From an uncultured Anaerolineae bacterium (GTDB lineage: Bacteria; Chloroflexota; Anaerolineae; Aggregatilineales; Phototrophicaceae), in the NCBI GenBank assembly GCA_934216615.1, contig CAKQCB010000004.1, forward strand, positions 434,001-498,000: DNA of 64,000 bases. Reading direction: 5' to 3'. The notes under the pieces were generated by a model. That model did no database searches. It was not told the origin of the DNA and worked only from the letters and a program-made list of their open reading frames with translations. This document shows positions 18,603 to 26,478 of this stretch, piece after piece. The position numbers were made by a program, and so were the translations under genes. Position 1 is the first letter of the stretch. Each line of letters starts with the position of its first letter.

Positions 18603-19363
18603 CTTCACCCATTCTTTCTATACAACATCTCACGGTAAATTACCGCGAAACCCGCGCGATTTTGGACATTTCGTTAGACATCGAACGCGGGGATTCAGTG
18701 GCGATCATCGGCCCGAACGGGGCGGGAAAATCGACGCTCATCAAAGCGGTGATGGACTTGATCCCGATTCAAGGCGGGAAGATCATCTATGCCGATGCAC
18801 CGCGCCCGATAGGATATGTTCCGCAGCAAGAAAACATCAATTGGAATTTTCCGGTGACGGTGCGCGATGTCGTCATGATGGGGTCGCCTCACCGCTCACG
18901 GTTTGGCTCGAATACGGACGCTTGGAAGGCGGTTGATGAAGCCTTGGAACGGGTCGAATTACTGCCGTTTCGAGATCGTCAAGTCGGTGAGCTGAGCGGG
19001 GGACAACGGCGACGCGTTTTCATCGCCCGTACATTGGTTCAAGAAACCGACCTGCTCATCTTGGACGAACCTTTCAGCGGTGTAGATGTGAGCGCCCAAG
19101 CAGGCTTGATGGAAGTTTTAGACCGCCTCAATGCTGAGGGGTTGACCATCTTACTGAGCACCCACGATTTAGATTTGGCTTTCAACCGCTTCAAAAAAGT
19201 CTTGGCACTGCGTCATGAAGTGATCGGTTGGGGAACGCCGAACGAAGTCTACACCTCGGAAAACCTCGCCCGCCTCTATGATCGTCAAGTCGTGACGTTG
19301 CGAGATGGCGCACAGGCACAGGTGTATGTGGATGAACACGGTTGTGTTGGTCACGGGGAATGA
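18599..19363 (+). CDS. ABC transporter ATPase, zinc/manganese (ZnuC/MntB) type
   Basis: A 254-residue ABC ATPase. Walker A is GPNGAGKST, the signature is LSGGQRRRVFIARTLV and Walker B is LLILDEPFSG. The segment YVPQQENINWNFPVTVRDVV is characteristic of manganese/zinc uptake ATPases. The GTG start overlaps the preceding stop codon. No membrane subunit or binding protein gene is adjacent; the usual neighbours (MntC/ZnuB and MntA/ZnuA) are missing, so it is an orphan or serves a transporter encoded elsewhere. A strong terminator follows. Confidence 0.88.
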   Translation: MTSPILSIQHLTVNYRETRAILDISLDIERGDSVAIIGPNGAGKSTLIKAVMDLIPIQGGKIIYADAPRPIGYVPQQENINWNFPVTVRDVVMMGSPHRSRFGSNTDAWKAVDEALERVELLPFRDRQVGELSGGQRRRVFIARTLVQETDLLILDEPFSGVDVSAQAGLMEVLDRLNAEGLTILLSTHDLDLAFNRFKKVLALRHEVIGWGTPNEVYTSENLARLYDRQVVTLRDGAQAQVYVDEHGCVGHGE

Positions 19364-19386
19364 AAGAGACAAACGTCAATTAAAAA

Positions 19387-19409
19387 GGGCACTGATCTTC
19401 TCAGTGCCC
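19387..19409. terminator. Bidirectional terminator, lipoprotein gene 1 and ABC ATPase
   Basis: GGGCACTGA (19387-19395), loop TCTTC and TCAGTGCCC (19401-19409) form a perfect nine-base stem flanked by A- and T-runs. It ends both convergent genes. Nearly the same hairpin is repeated after lipoprotein genes 2 and 3. Confidence 0.92.
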
Positions 19410-19419
19410 TTTTTGCTTT

Positions 19420-20484
19420 CTATTCGTAGAATTCCCATTCTTCTCCGGTGCAATACTCGTACCACTCAGGAACTTCGTAAATTTGGGGGTCTTCGCAATC
19501 AATCCACGGCGTTTCTTCGGGTGTGGGTTCACTTGTTGGCGCAATCGTGGGTTCATTGGTTGGCGCTGTGGTGGGTGCTAAGGTTGGCGGGGGATCTGTC
19601 GCTGGCACTGCCGTAGGTGCTTCGCGGTAGGCGCTATATTGTTCAGAGCACAAAACCACGCCATCCGCATATGCGATGAATTCCATCGTGAGCTGATATT
19701 GCCCACCAATCGCATTTTGACTGACATCGGCCGAAAGAGGTGTGGTGGGTGAACCCAGTGTCGTCAGTAACGCACCTTGATCGTTATAGAGTTTGACCTC
19801 GTAGTTTGTCGCCGAAGGTACTGGGTTCCAGTGGAACGTGGCGACGCCATTGGGCAGCCCTTCTAATGGAGAGGTCAACGTACAAGTCGCTGGGGTTGGT
19901 GATGGAACAAAACTCGGATCAGAAGCATCAGACGGGATATCTGTTGAGGGTATGATCATGCGCGTAACATTATTTTGGCGAATACAGGATGGACTACCAT
20001 TTATCATCCGCGCCTCCAAGTGTAATTCAAACTGTGTGCCCGCACCGATATTATCCGTGCTCATATCGACCAAGAACGATGTTTCATTGGTCTCATACTG
20101 TGCACGGTGAAGAAACGCTCCATTGTCAATATTAAAAATTCTTAATCGATAGTTTCTAACATCGCTTCTTGTTGACCAAGATACCAAGATTTCGCTATCG
20201 GGCACAGTCGCTCCGTGAGCGGGCTGTAGAATTTCTATCTCTCTACAATCGTCTGCGGGAGGATATGTTGGCATCGCGGATAGATATTCATTGATTGCGG
20301 AAAGGTATGTCGGTATGGCGGTTAGATGGTCATTGACTACGGGAGGAAGGGATGTCGATAACACGGGTAGATAGTCATTGGCTGCGTTTAAAAATGTTAT
20401 GGGGTGTATGCTAAAACAGAAACATGCGGGCATCAGAAAGAGAAGTAATAGGAACGAAAGGCTTTTAGTGAATTTATAGGGCAT
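19420..20484 (-). CDS. Tandem lipoprotein-like paralog 1
   Basis: A 354-residue secreted protein. The signal peptide ends in LFLMPACFCF, a loose lipobox with a Cys acceptor. Two Ig/FN3-like beta domains follow: domain 1 (about 80-185, ILQPAHGATVPDSEILVSWS) and domain 2 (about 200-285, CTLTSPLEGLPNGVATFHW). Then come a PT-rich linker (about 290-320) and a conserved tail with two cysteines 14 residues apart (DCEDPQIYEVPEWYEYC) ending EEWEFYE. Compared with the paralogs it has an extra N-terminal stretch with repeated LPVLSTS/YLSAIP-like units. The start at the second of two ATGs matches the paralogs and the AAGGA spacing. Function unknown; probably a surface-attached binding protein. Confidence 0.8.
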   Translation of the reverse strand: MPYKFTKSLSFLLLLFLMPACFCFSIHPITFLNAANDYLPVLSTSLPPVVNDHLTAIPTYLSAINEYLSAMPTYPPADDCREIEILQPAHGATVPDSEILVSWSTRSDVRNYRLRIFNIDNGAFLHRAQYETNETSFLVDMSTDNIGAGTQFELHLEARMINGSPSCIRQNNVTRMIIPSTDIPSDASDPSFVPSPTPATCTLTSPLEGLPNGVATFHWNPVPSATNYEVKLYNDQGALLTTLGSPTTPLSADVSQNAIGGQYQLTMEFIAYADGVVLCSEQYSAYREAPTAVPATDPPPTLAPTTAPTNEPTIAPTSEPTPEETPWIDCEDPQIYEVPEWYEYCTGEEWEFYE

Positions 20485-20628
20485 CATAATTCCTTAGTAC
20501 ACTACGAATTTATAATTTTTAGTGGGGTGAATTCTTGAAAACGGGTTGTTTTACATCCGAATTTACAAAATACGATATCCGGTTGATTGAATATATCACC
20601 GTGGGCTTTGAACCCTGTGAGTGAAAAA

Positions 20629-20651
20629 GGGCACTGAGAAGATCAGTGCCC
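20629..20651 (-). terminator. Terminator of lipoprotein paralog 2
   Basis: GGGCACTGA (20629-20637), loop GAAGA, TCAGTGCCC (20643-20651). Arms are identical to those after paralogs 1 and 3, but the loop is the reverse complement of theirs (GAAGA against TCTTC), as if the loop had been inverted. Confidence 0.9.
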
Positions 20652-20661
20652 TTTTTGCTTT

Positions 20662-21633
20662 CTATTCGTAGAATTCCCATTCTTCTCCGGTGCAATACTC
20701 GTACCACTCAGGAACTTCATAAATTTGGGGGTCTTCGCAATCAATCCACGGCGTTTCTTCGGGCGTGGGTTCACTTGTTGGCGCAATTGTGGATTCATTG
20801 GTGGGCGCTAAGGTTGGCGGGGGATTTGTCGCTGGCACTGCCGTAGGTGCTTCGCGGTAGGCGCTATATTGTTCAGAGCACAAAACCACGCCATCCGCAT
20901 ACGCGATGAATTCCATCGTGATCAGATATTGCCCACCAATCGCATTTTGACTGACATCGGCCGAAAGAGGCGTGGTGGGTGAACCCAGTGTCGTCAGTAA
21001 CGCACCTTGATCGTTATAGAGTTTGATCTCGTAGTTTGTCGCCGAAGGTACTGGGTTCCAGTGGAACGTGGCGACGCCATTGGGCAGCCCTTCTAATGGA
21101 GAGGTCAACGTACAAGTCGCTGGGGTTGGTGATGGAACAAACATCTGAGAAATGGTCGTCGTCGCGGCAGGAGTTACGAGCGGTTCAGCACGAATCATAT
21201 TATGAGCCACAAGGCATTTTGCGGTATAGCCTCTGATCTGAGCTTCCAGTTGTAATACAAACCGCGTACCTTCGCCGAGACTATTTGAGCTGGTATCGAT
21301 CTCTATTGAGGTTTCGGTGGTTTCATATGTTGCGCGGTGTTCAAGGTTCGATGTTCTTGAGTAGTTATCTGAGTTAAAAAAAGTGATGATGTAAGACTGC
21401 GCCTCAGGTGGAGGTGCCCAAGAAAATCGCGTTGTACCGTTGGGCGATATAAACACATTGGGAGGTTCTACTAAGACAAAGTCGATACAACTAGGCTGAT
21501 CAATTAATGTGAGCCTGCCGATATCATAGGATGACGTGATACCTGCTGTTGGCGATGACCCCCAACAAAAACAGGCAGGCAAAAGCAGGGGAAGTAATGT
21601 GAATAACAAACCTCTAATAACTTTATGGGACAT
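20662..21633 (-). CDS. Tandem lipoprotein-like paralog 2
   Basis: A 323-residue paralog with the same plan: signal peptide ending LLLPACFCWG, N-terminal beta domain (FVLVEPPNVFISPNGTTRFSW), C-terminal beta domain (CTLTSPLEGLPNGVATFHW), PT-rich linker and the two-Cys tail ending EEWEFYE. Its C-terminal half and downstream region are almost identical in DNA to paralog 1 over about 500 bases (20652-21143 against 19410-19912), while the N-terminal halves share only scattered residues. The ATG at 21633, preceded by an in-frame GTG, is chosen by alignment with paralog 3, which has no earlier start. Confidence 0.8.
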   Translation of the reverse strand: MSHKVIRGLLFTLLPLLLPACFCWGSSPTAGITSSYDIGRLTLIDQPSCIDFVLVEPPNVFISPNGTTRFSWAPPPEAQSYIITFFNSDNYSRTSNLEHRATYETTETSIEIDTSSNSLGEGTRFVLQLEAQIRGYTAKCLVAHNMIRAEPLVTPAATTTISQMFVPSPTPATCTLTSPLEGLPNGVATFHWNPVPSATNYEIKLYNDQGALLTTLGSPTTPLSADVSQNAIGGQYLITMEFIAYADGVVLCSEQYSAYREAPTAVPATNPPPTLAPTNESTIAPTSEPTPEETPWIDCEDPQIYEVPEWYEYCTGEEWEFYE

Positions 21634-21813
21634 CACAATTCCTTAAATAGGGAGACTATAAACATAAAAACCTTATATGTTTTATAGTGCAAAACTATCA
21701 CTTTGAGTTGGGTGAATTCTTGAAAACGGGTTGTTTTACATCCGAATTTACAAAATACGATATCCGGTTGATTGAACATATCGCCGTGGATTTTGAATCC
21801 TGTGAATGAAAAA

Positions 21814-21836
21814 GGGCACTGATCTTCTCAGTGCCC
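21814..21836 (-). terminator. Terminator of lipoprotein paralog 3
   Basis: GGGCACTGA (21814-21822), loop TCTTC, TCAGTGCCC (21828-21836), with A- and T-runs either side. Same hairpin as after paralog 1. Confidence 0.9.
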
Positions 21837-21846
21837 TTTTTGCTTT

Positions 21847-22806
21847 CTATTCGTAGATTTCCCACTCCTCTCCGGTGCAGTACTCACTCCACTCGGGGGA
21901 TTCATAGATTTCGGGATCGTCGCAATCAATCCACGGCGTTTCCTCAGGCGTGGGTTCACTTGTTGGCGCAATCGTGGGTTCATTGGTTGGCGTGGCAGGT
22001 GCTATGGTTGGCGGGGGATTTGTCGCTGGCACTGCCGTAGGTGCTTCGCGGTAGAGGCTATATTGTTCAGAACACAAAACCACACCATTCGCATAAGCGA
22101 TGAACTCCACATAAAGTAAGTATTGCCCGCCAATCGCATTTTGACTGACATCGGCCGAAAGCGGTGTGGTGGGTGAACCCAACGTGGTGAGTAACGACAT
22201 TTGATCGTTATAGAGTTTGATCTCGTAGTTTGTCGCTTCTGGGACGGGATTCCAATGGAACGTTGCAACACCGTTGGGCAACCCTTCTAAAGGAGAAGTC
22301 AAAACACAATCTACTGGGCTTGGTGAAGGAATAAAACTCGCTACAGGGATATCCGTCGCGGTGGATGTGGGAGGACGAGTAACACGCACAAGGTCCTCAG
22401 CGCGAACACAGTTTGAGGCATAACCAGGGATTATCGCTTCCAGTTGTAATACATACCGTGTGCTATCACCGAGATTATTTGTGCTGGTATCGATCACCAT
22501 CGATGTTTCGGTGGTTTCATAGCTTACAATTCTACTAGGTAACGGCGACTGTATGTTAAAAAAAGTTAATACATAGATTTGAGCATTGATGGCAGGCGAC
22601 CAAGAAAATAATGTCGTTTCTTCAGACGTTATAATTCCATCCGCCGGTTGCAGTAAGGCATACCCACTACAATCGGGCGCATTGGCACCACTCAACCGTC
22701 CCCAGGCTGTGATAACTGTTGCTGTACCTCCCCCAAAACACAAACATGCAGGCATAATTAAGGGAAGTAATAGGAGTAACAAGCCTCTAATCAATTTATG
22801 CGACAT
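21847..22806 (-). CDS. Tandem lipoprotein-like paralog 3
   Basis: A 319-residue paralog. The signal peptide ends PLIMPACLCFGGG. Domain 1 begins GYALLQPADGIITSEETTLF, domain 2 begins CVLTSPLEGLPNGVATFHW, and the tail reads DCDDPEIYESPEWSEYC then EEWEIYE. It is slightly more distant from paralogs 1 and 2 than they are from each other in the C-terminal half. Its single ATG defines the family start: AAGGA about nine bases upstream. It has its own promoter region, similar to those of paralogs 1 and 2, and its own terminator. Confidence 0.8.
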   Translation of the reverse strand: MSHKLIRGLLLLLLPLIMPACLCFGGGTATVITAWGRLSGANAPDCSGYALLQPADGIITSEETTLFSWSPAINAQIYVLTFFNIQSPLPSRIVSYETTETSMVIDTSTNNLGDSTRYVLQLEAIIPGYASNCVRAEDLVRVTRPPTSTATDIPVASFIPSPSPVDCVLTSPLEGLPNGVATFHWNPVPEATNYEIKLYNDQMSLLTTLGSPTTPLSADVSQNAIGGQYLLYVEFIAYANGVVLCSEQYSLYREAPTAVPATNPPPTIAPATPTNEPTIAPTSEPTPEETPWIDCDDPEIYESPEWSEYCTGEEWEIYE

Positions 22807-22974
22807 GATAGTTCCTTAGTAGGAAAACTATAAATATAAGAACGATATATTTTTTATAGTACGAAATTATATTTTTAGTTGTGCGAATTCTTGAAAACGG
22901 GTTTTTTTATTTACAATATTCAAAAGCTGACCGCATTGAATATGAAGGAGTGGTTTTGAGACAAGGCAATAAAA

Positions 22975-22999
22975 AGAGCGCTGAGATCATCAGCGCTCT
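22975..22999 (-). terminator. Terminator of lipoprotein paralog 4
   Basis: AGAGCGCTGA (22975-22984), loop GATCA and TCAGCGCTCT (22990-22999) with a T-run on the minus side. It differs in sequence from the other three hairpins but resembles the one after the DnaJ gene. Confidence 0.88.
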
Positions 23000-23019
23000 T
23001 TTGCTTTCTCTGTGGCAAT

Positions 23020-23979
23020 TTACCACTCATTTGAGGAACAATATTCATCCCAGTCGGGGTTGTCAATAATCTCAGGATCACTGCAATCTACCATTGGTGT
23101 TTCTTCTGGGATGATGTCGGGCGTTTCTTCCTCTGTTGGCGCAGGGGTGGGTTCAGTGGTTGGCGCTACCGTTGCAAGGACATTAGGCGCGGGTACGGCT
23201 ATGGGTGCTTCACGATAGACGGTGTATCGTTGAGAGCATAAAACCACGCCATCCCTATGCGCGCTGAATTCCATCGTGAGCAGATATTGCCCGCCAATCG
23301 CATTTTGACTGACATCGGCTGAAAGCGGTGTGGTGGGTGAACTCAACGTGGTGAGTAACCCACCTTGATCGTTATACAGTTTGATCTCGTAGTTTGTCGC
23401 CGAGGGGACTGGAATCCAGTGGAATGTGGCGACGCCGTTGGGCAACCCTTCTAACGGAGAGGTCAAAGCACAAGAGGCTGGATGTGACGGTGGAAGAACA
23501 ACCACATAAGGGGTGTGAGTCGGCCGGAAAATTAGGAGAGATGGTGGGACTTCCACTTCCCGAGCGACGAGGCACGATGAACTAAAGCCTGTGATCCGCG
23601 CTTCTAATTGTAAAGTAAACCGCATGCCTATGCCGAGGTTATTCTTACTCGTATCGATCATCACGGATGTATCGGTGGTTTCATAGAGCGCACGTTGAGG
23701 ATACAAAGGGGTGTCTACGTTGAAAATTTTTAAGATATAGCCTTCAGCATTGAGCGCGGGTGACCAAGAGATCAAGACCTCGCTCTCAGGCGCGATCGTT
23801 CTATTCGAAGGTTGTATGAAATCAAACCCTGTGCAATCCGGCTGTTGAGGTTCTGTAAACGTCCCTATCTCATGCATAGTTGTAAAATATGCGTTTGAAC
23901 TTCCCCCAAAACACCAATATGCTGTGGTAAGAAAGGGAAATACTGCCAAGGCTAAGCCTTTAATCCATTTATACGACAT
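23020..23979 (-). CDS. Tandem lipoprotein-like paralog 4, lipobox altered
   Basis: A 319-residue paralog, the most divergent. The signal region reads FPFLTTAYWCFGGSS: where paralogs 1-3 have PAC, this has TAY, so the presumed lipid-accepting Cys is replaced by Tyr and only the second Cys remains. It may be secreted freely, anchored by an uncleaved helix or use the shifted Cys. Domain 1 (FDFIQPSNRTIAPESEVLIS), domain 2 (CALTSPLEGLPNGVATFHW), a PT/E linker and a shortened tail (DCSDPEIIDNPDWDEYC) follow; the tail ends SSNEW without the EFYE residues. The start is the third of three consecutive ATGs by alignment. Confidence 0.78.
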   Translation of the reverse strand: MSYKWIKGLALAVFPFLTTAYWCFGGSSNAYFTTMHEIGTFTEPQQPDCTGFDFIQPSNRTIAPESEVLISWSPALNAEGYILKIFNVDTPLYPQRALYETTDTSVMIDTSKNNLGIGMRFTLQLEARITGFSSSCLVAREVEVPPSLLIFRPTHTPYVVVLPPSHPASCALTSPLEGLPNGVATFHWIPVPSATNYEIKLYNDQGGLLTTLSSPTTPLSADVSQNAIGGQYLLTMEFSAHRDGVVLCSQRYTVYREAPIAVPAPNVLATVAPTTEPTPAPTEEETPDIIPEETPMVDCSDPEIIDNPDWDEYCSSNEW

Positions 23980-24210
23980 CATCATTCCTTGCAAAAAAGA
24001 ACATAAATAAAAAAACCTTATAAGGTTTATAGCGCAAAATTATCAATATGAGTGGGATAAAGTGTCGAAAAGGGGTTGTTTTACATAAATATCTACAAAT
24101 GTTGACATAATTTTAGTTGGGCGAATGAATGAAAATGGGTATTTATATTTAGAATATTAAATAATTGTTATCAGCCAAATGACTGAGTGGTTACAAAACA
24201 CGGCAATAAA

Positions 24211-24235
24211 AAGACGCTGAGATCATCAGCGTCTT
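24211..24235 (-). terminator. Terminator of the DnaJ-family gene
   Basis: AAGACGCTGA (24211-24220), loop GATCA and TCAGCGTCTT (24226-24235), a perfect 10-base stem, 33 bases after the stop on the minus strand, followed by a T-rich stretch in that direction. Confidence 0.88.
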
Positions 24236-24267
24236 TTGTGTTTTAGAAGGGGTAACATGACTTGCCT

Positions 24268-25167
24268 TTAGCCTCCTGCGAGGTTCTCTCTCAGGTTTTC
24301 TGCCAGTTGACGTTGTTCCTCGCTCAGATGTTGAGGCACTTGCACCATCACACGAGCATACAGATCGCCAAAGGTATCCGGTTTTTTCAGTTGGGGCATG
24401 CCTTTGCCCGTCAAGCGGAATTTGCGACCGCTTTGGGTTCCGGCGGGAATTTTAAGGCGGATCGGACGGCCGAGCGTTTGTACTTCGGCTTCCCCGCCCA
24501 ATAACGCTACGAACATATCCACCTTGACGTCTGTGGTCAAGTCGTCGCCGTTACGCTCAAATTGGTTGTTCTTCTCTACTTGAATGATCAAATACAGGTC
24601 GCCCGCTTCACCCCCGTTGATGCCCGCTTCACCTTCGCCCGTCAAACGGACTTTCGTGCCGTCGGTTGCACCCGCAGGGATGTTCACGCGCACGGTACGA
24701 TTGCCCTTGCTGATCAACCGTTCCGCGCCGTCATAGGCTTCTTGTAATGAGATTTGGACGGTATGCTGAATGTCCTCACCACGCATCTTGTAGTTGCTGC
24801 CAAATGGTGATCCCATATTCCCTTGCCCAGCGCTGCGCCCGCGCCCACCAAAAAAAGTATCGAAGATGCTTGAAACATCAAAGTTTTCATCGACGGTGGT
24901 ATAACCGCCTGTCGTGTAACTGCCCCCGCCATTTCTGCCAAAAGGAGGCGGTTCAGGGGTGCCGTAGCGGTCATAATTCTTGCGTTTTTCGGCGTCGCTC
25001 AGGACTTCATACGCTTCGTTGATCTCTTTAAAGCGTGATTCAGCCGTTTTGTCATTTGGGTTCGCATCGGGGTGATGCTTTTTAGCCAGTTTGCGAAACG
25101 CGCTTTTGATTTCCTTTTCGCTGGCGTTTTTGTTGACGCCGAGCGTTTTGTAGTAGTCTTTTGCCAT
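24268..25167 (-). CDS. CbpA-type DnaJ co-chaperone
   Basis: A 299-residue J-domain protein. Residues 1-70 are a complete J domain ([20 protein letters not shown]) with the essential HPD in [10 protein letters not shown] Gly-rich linker (about 75-120) contains [13 protein letters not shown]. Two beta-rich client-binding domains follow without the zinc finger of classical DnaJ, so it is of the CbpA/class B type. It stimulates Hsp70 (DnaK) ATPase and delivers clients. No dnaK or grpE is adjacent. AGAGG lies upstream of the ATG. Confidence 0.92.
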   Translation of the reverse strand: MAKDYYKTLGVNKNASEKEIKSAFRKLAKKHHPDANPNDKTAESRFKEINEAYEVLSDAEKRKNYDRYGTPEPPPFGRNGGGSYTTGGYTTVDENFDVSSIFDTFFGGRGRSAGQGNMGSPFGSNYKMRGEDIQHTVQISLQEAYDGAERLISKGNRTVRVNIPAGATDGTKVRLTGEGEAGINGGEAGDLYLIIQVEKNNQFERNGDDLTTDVKVDMFVALLGGEAEVQTLGRPIRLKIPAGTQSGRKFRLTGKGMPQLKKPDTFGDLYARVMVQVPQHLSEEQRQLAENLRENLAGG

Positions 25168-25297
25168 AGATTCAATAACCTCTAAAAGTGAGATTCTGGG
25201 TTCACATCTATTCCTTAAAAAAATAGACCTTAATTCCCCAACCTAATCGTATGCTTTGGTGAGGTACAAGTCAATGATTTGAGGGAATTTCTTACGT

Positions 25298-25474
25298 ATG
25301 TTTTATACTCTTAAATCAGTGAAAAATGACGAACGCTTGTGCGACTTGGAACTGCCACTGAATGCGGTGGTATTCGATCTCACAGCGGATGCAAAATTGA
25401 CCCAAAACGGCTCGATTGATGTAATGTATATGAATAGCGTGTTTAGCGATGAACCCACAGGAGCGTGTACCTGA
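25298..25474 (+). CDS. Small 58-residue gene coupled to moxR
   Basis: The reading frame runs from ATG 25298 to TGA 25472-25474, encoding a 58-residue protein (MFYTLKSVKNDERLCDLELP and onward). GAGGGA lies about 11 bases before the ATG. The stop overlaps the moxR ATG in a TGATG arrangement, and the moxR binding site (AGGAG) lies inside this gene, so translation of the two is likely coupled. The protein is soluble, with no transmembrane segment or known motif. It could be a regulator or small partner of the MoxR ATPase (inference from position). Confidence 0.6.
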   Translation: MFYTLKSVKNDERLCDLELPLNAVVFDLTADAKLTQNGSIDVMYMNSVFSDEPTGACT

Positions 25475-26478
25475 TGACCCAAACAGCACCTGAAATGCAG
25501 TTGAACGAATTTGTCCAATTAGCACAGGCGATAGAACAAGAAGTGAAGCGTGTGATTGTTGGGCAAGATGCGGTGGTTCGTAATGTGTTGGTCTGCATCC
25601 TCGCCGGACGGCACGCCTTGCTTGAAGGGGTTCCCGGCCTCGGCAAAACGATGCTCATCCGCACAATCGCCGACACGCTCGACCTGAAATTCTCGCGGAT
25701 TCAATTCACACCCGACATGCAACCTGCGGATATTACGGGCACCGATATCCTTGAAGAAAGCGAAGATGGACGCGGGAAAGCTCGACGTTTTCAAGCAGGG
25801 CCGATCTTTGCTAACCTCGTCTTGGCGGATGAGATCAACCGCGCGACGCCGAAAACCCAATCTGCTTTACTGGAAGCGATGGCGGAAAAAACCGTCACCG
25901 TCGCCAACCGAACCTATACGCTGGAAGCGCCGTTTTTTGTCCTCGCGACACAAAACCCGCTCGAAATGGAAGGTACGTATCCCCTGCCCGAAGCACAGTT
26001 AGACCGCTTCATGTTCAAAGTATTGGTCGATTTTCCCACTGTGGAAGATTTGGTCACGATTTTGGAACGCACGACAGGGGCATCTACCCCGCGCGCGAAC
26101 CGCGTCGCCCATGCCGATGATGTTTTGAGGATGGGTGAATTGGCGTTGCACACACCTGTATCCTCGCATGTGACGGATTATATCGCGCGGATGATCGTCG
26201 CCACCCATCCTGAATCGCCCAGCGCATCACCGATGGTGAAACAATTTGTGCGCTACGGCGCCAGCCCACGCGGGGCGCAAGCGTTGATCCTCGGCGCAAA
26301 AATCTATGCCCTGCTCGAAGGTCAATTTAATGTCAGCTTCGACCACGTTCAAGCGATTGCGTCTTCTGCGTTACGTCACCGTATGCTATTGAATTTTGAA
26401 GGCGTCGCTGAAGGCATCACCGCTGATGCTGTGGTGGCCGACCTGCTCAAACATCTACCGAAAAATACTCATGGCTGA
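25474..26478 (+). CDS. MoxR-family AAA+ ATPase
   Basis: A 334-residue AAA+ ATPase. Walker A is GVPGLGKTML, Walker B is LVLADEINRATPKTQ, and RIQFTPDMQPADITGTD and TQNPLEMEGTYPLPEAQLDR are diagnostic of MoxR proteins. The lid domain carries RYGASPRGAQALIL. MoxR ATPases act as chaperones that help mature partner complexes, often with DUF58/VWA proteins. The ATG at 25474 is set by AGGAG nine bases upstream; the GTG nine bases earlier lies in that region. The next gene overlaps its end by eight bases. Confidence 0.94.
   Translation: MTQTAPEMQLNEFVQLAQAIEQEVKRVIVGQDAVVRNVLVCILAGRHALLEGVPGLGKTMLIRTIADTLDLKFSRIQFTPDMQPADITGTDILEESEDGRGKARRFQAGPIFANLVLADEINRATPKTQSALLEAMAEKTVTVANRTYTLEAPFFVLATQNPLEMEGTYPLPEAQLDRFMFKVLVDFPTVEDLVTILERTTGASTPRANRVAHADDVLRMGELALHTPVSSHVTDYIARMIVATHPESPSASPMVKQFVRYGASPRGAQALILGAKIYALLEGQFNVSFDHVQAIASSALRHRMLLNFEGVAEGITADAVVADLLKHLPKNTHG

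Larger units (their letters stand above)
19410..24000. repeat. Four-copy tandem gene duplication array
   Basis: Four units of roughly 1.2 kb repeat in one orientation, each with a promoter region, gene and terminator. Units 1-3 share about 100 bases upstream of the gene (for example 20525-20625 and 21713-21808, with GAATTCTTGAAAACGGGTTG). Units 1 and 2 are nearly identical over the C-terminal half. Unit 4 and the spacer after it are the most decayed. The pattern indicates repeated duplication with later homogenisation of flanks and C-terminal halves. Confidence 0.85.
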
